DNA of 64,000 bases from Augochlora pura (Eukaryota > Arthropoda > Insecta > Hymenoptera > Halictidae): the NCBI RefSeq assembly GCF_028453695.1, contig NC_135777.1, forward strand, positions 7,367,714 to 7,431,713, given 5' to 3'. Shown in pieces: positions 61,383-64,000 of this stretch; position 1 is the first letter of the stretch; every line of letters starts with the position of its first letter. Below the pieces are notes generated by a model. That model was not told the origin of the DNA. It made no database searches and worked only from the letters and a program-made list of their open reading frames with translations. A program made the translations under genes and the position numbers.

Positions 61383-62687
61383 AACTCTAATAAACTAAAG
61401 CACTTTTTTCAGTCAAATTAAATTTAAAAAGTCACGTTCTATGATATTAATAATTTTGTCGACGCACTTTACAGTTTACGGATTCTAATAAAAGTAGGAA
61501 GACAAAACAGATTAACATAAAAGTTAATTTTCAAATCTAAATAAATAATTTCGCCGTCCAAATATGCGTGACAATTATAGACGTGGCAATTACAGTGTAA
61601 AATATCCTACGTTTGTTGAAAAATGTGCGTTTTACAATCCAAATATTGTACAAATGTAAAAATGTAACATTGTACAGTTAAACAATTCCACGCAGCTGAT
61701 TATTGCATTTTATAATTGTTCCTCGTAAAAGTTGTTCGCATCTACGGCGATTCGCAACGTTTAAACAGCACGCGTCCTCCTCCATAACGTTGCGCCGTTA
61801 CGAAGGCAATCGGCCGACCACTTGACAGATATTCCATCCGACTAATTTCAGGTTTGACGTCATAAAGTGTTTTCCGTGAACATGAGGTGAAATGACCCGG
61901 AGAATTGAAAATTATACATTTCATTGCACGACGTCGTTAAGTGGCGTTATAAAAAGGGGTATCGTTCGCGATTAGTAACTATCAAGCACTCTGATTAAAT
62001 CATTTCAGGGTCCCATTAAAAGTCTCATTAAAAGTATTATTCTCAAAACTGGTCTGCCCGCGGCTCTTTAATTTAATAGCGGATTAGATGAGGGAAGCTG
62101 CGTCAGGAAAACGGTCACCGTTCAATTAGTGTAGGACGATGCGGCAAGAAAGGACTGCGTGAGTCATCGAGACGAGTCACTGATCCTCTTCAAGCATTGC
62201 ATACATTCGTGTTAACATATCGGTTTGGCCTATCGCCGTGCTCGCGGCGTCTTCCATTATTGTAATCGCCTTTTGTTTCAAATTATCTGCTGGTCTCAGC
62301 GCGTATATGCCACTCTATTGTGAAATGGGTTTACAATCGTCCGTAACTGAAACCTTTTGTAGAATATGTGGGTTTCATGACAAATTTAACGCATTGTGAT
62401 TTTTATATGATTTATGAGATACGATGGAAATGCATGCGGTGTGATCTGAATTTATATAATGTTAATATAATAGGAAGTTATACAAATAGTGTAAAAAGTA
62501 GATTTTTTCGATTATATTTCTTTCACTATATATTTTAATTGTAGTCAGTATTGAAAATATTAACTAGTTGGCTAAGTATGGAAAAAGCTAGAATATTGAT
62601 CATTTCAATATCTAATTTTGTTTAAATACATAAATAAGCATTTAAAAAATTAATGTAGAAGCATGTACAAAGAACCGACTTCTTCTG

Positions 62688-62779
62688 ATTTATACGCATG
62701 ACGAGTATACTCGTCAATACAACAAATTTTGCCACTTCTCCATGACCAGTATGCTTGTCGATCAGAGTTAACTGGTTAA
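62688..62779. mobile_element. TTAA-bounded palindromic short element, left-truncated copy
   Basis: Matches 11827-11917 from GATTTATACGCATGACGAG onward and ends GAGTTAACTGGTTAA at 62779. The first palindrome is intact (62699-62714). The second has decayed (GACCAGTATGCTTGTC). Both truncated copies begin at the same base (GATTTATACGCATGAC), which suggests a shared variant left half rather than independent deletions. Confidence 0.7.
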
Positions 62780-64000
62780 AAAATGGTGAAACAATATTTG
62801 GATCAGGCGTTTTCGAGGGCGTCGTCTAATTGCGGATTCCAACGTTACCCGGAACACGGAGGTTAGCCGGATAATGTTTGAGTTTTTCCATCCCGCCGCG
62901 TTCGATACGCAGCTTCGGCACGCGTGGCGAGATTAGCAGGCTCCGATTAGGGTCAGCGCATGTAGATATTTGCATATCGCTTCCTACATGCCAACATTGT
63001 CCGCTCCCCGTTTGAATAGACTATCCCAGTATGCCAATTCACAAATTCTTTCCTCGTCGTATCATTCCTCGCTGCAAGGATATATTTATTAACACGTCGT
63101 CCACGTGATTGAGATTATCTTAAGTATGGTTTCATTTGCTACCGTGTTTGGGTGATCGGCCTAGTCAGTGCTGTCATCGTAAATTCTACTGTATTCGCTT
63201 ATCGTAATTTCCACTGTATTCGATTATTTATTTATATTGAATTGTTACATTAATTTTGTATTTGTAAAAATGCCCAATACATTCATTAAGATGCGCAATA
63301 TTTTGTTCGTGCATTATCTACGTCTAATGGAATATTCATATGGTTACGTACAAGTCATCAATATTAAACTTAATGCTAGTTACGCCATGCACGTATAATT
63401 ACGATTTTCTTACGATTTTCGTGTCGTTTACGTCTGCAGTTCAGTTTCTATAATAAAACTTTCTGCAACGAGCGATTTCAAATAAATTATTTCCGTGGAA
63501 CGTTTATTATACAAATTGTGGAATATCTTCGCTTTCACAGCAATTCTTCGTGATAAGAGCCTTAAAGAAAGAATTGATGCAGTCTTCGATAAGATAATAA
63601 AAATTTTTTATTAAGTTTGAAATTCTGGCAGAATTTTCGTTATTTGAAACGAAACATTGAAACTGAAACGTTTCAAAAAAGCGTTCCGCACGTTAGCAAA
63701 GTGCAAGAGCCGTATCAGTCCGTCGCATTTCTGCCTTGAATTCTATGTCATTAACATCCAGTCGGAATAAATTAACCGGTTCCGTAACAGTCGTGGACGT
63801 CGATGAGAACAAGGATGCAGCTCGGTGTCGTTCACTTCGAGGCGACGATGTTAATCGGATCTGTATCGATCTCGATCTCCGATCGTCGACTGTCTTGTAA
63901 ATGTCACCGCCGCGCGCGCGCTCACGCGGGACACAGTGGGCTAAACAAAGAAACTCGCTTCGACCAGATAAACTGCGAATAGAATAAGCCGCGGCGGTGG

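Larger units (their letters stand above)
58367..64000 (+). other. Intron after the EC2 exon, runs off the window
   Basis: At least 5.6 kb starting GTAAGT. It includes the dispersed repeat at 61260-61382, the TTAA-type fragment at 62688-62779, and AAAAAGGGTTAA at about 60608, a lone TTAA-element end. No exon encoding the rest of EC2 was recognised. VDVDENKD at about 63793 has no splice sites and is not taken as coding. Confidence 0.6.

Noticed and set aside
63770..63898. VVDVDENKD-like translation resembling a cadherin linker
   Set aside because: Not the DxNDNxP pattern, no 3' splice site in front, and it runs to a stop without a donor; not the missing EC2 exon.

Overview
The window looks like insect nuclear DNA, most likely from a hymenopteran. 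It is AT-rich overall with frequent CpG, its coding exons are short and separated by introns of several kilobases, and it carries many decayed DNA transposons. The organism is an inference from base composition, gene structure and repeat types; no species is claimed.

One protein-coding gene is clear. From about 39 kb to the right edge, five + strand exons (39060-39135, 46648-46713, 48881-49059, 52054-52176, 58103-58366) join in one continuous frame of 236 codons across consensus splice sites. They encode a signal-peptide-like segment, cadherin repeat EC1 and most of EC2 of the Cad99C / protocadherin-15 family. The start codon lies in an upstream exon I could not place, and the 3' part of the gene lies beyond the window.

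The first 39 kb holds no coding exon I can support. It may be a long 5' intron of the same gene plus intergenic DNA. In favour of a long + strand intron is a zero-length-exon (recursive) splice site at 20119/20120; a second, weaker candidate is at 43733/43734.

Mobile DNA is the other main content. The best element is a 1331-bp Transib-type transposon (44745-46075) in the intron after the first recognised exon. It has CACAGTGG ends, a 5-bp CGGCG target duplication, and the decayed C-terminus of a RAG1-related transposase with the third catalytic acid still present. Other relics are a mariner transposase 3' end (9080-9300), pieces of a non-LTR retrotransposon tail (25512-25849, 43003-43150, 44051-44182), a Tc1/mariner-like TA-flanked element (56048-56473), and several TTAA-bounded short inverted-repeat elements built around perfect palindromes (11827-11917, 16184-16512, 40188-40430, 53582-53729, 62688-62779). 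Two clusters of a 185-187 bp tandem repeat lie at 1.5 kb and 4.0-4.6 kb. A 100-base assembly gap lies at 27816-27915 beside a GA run.
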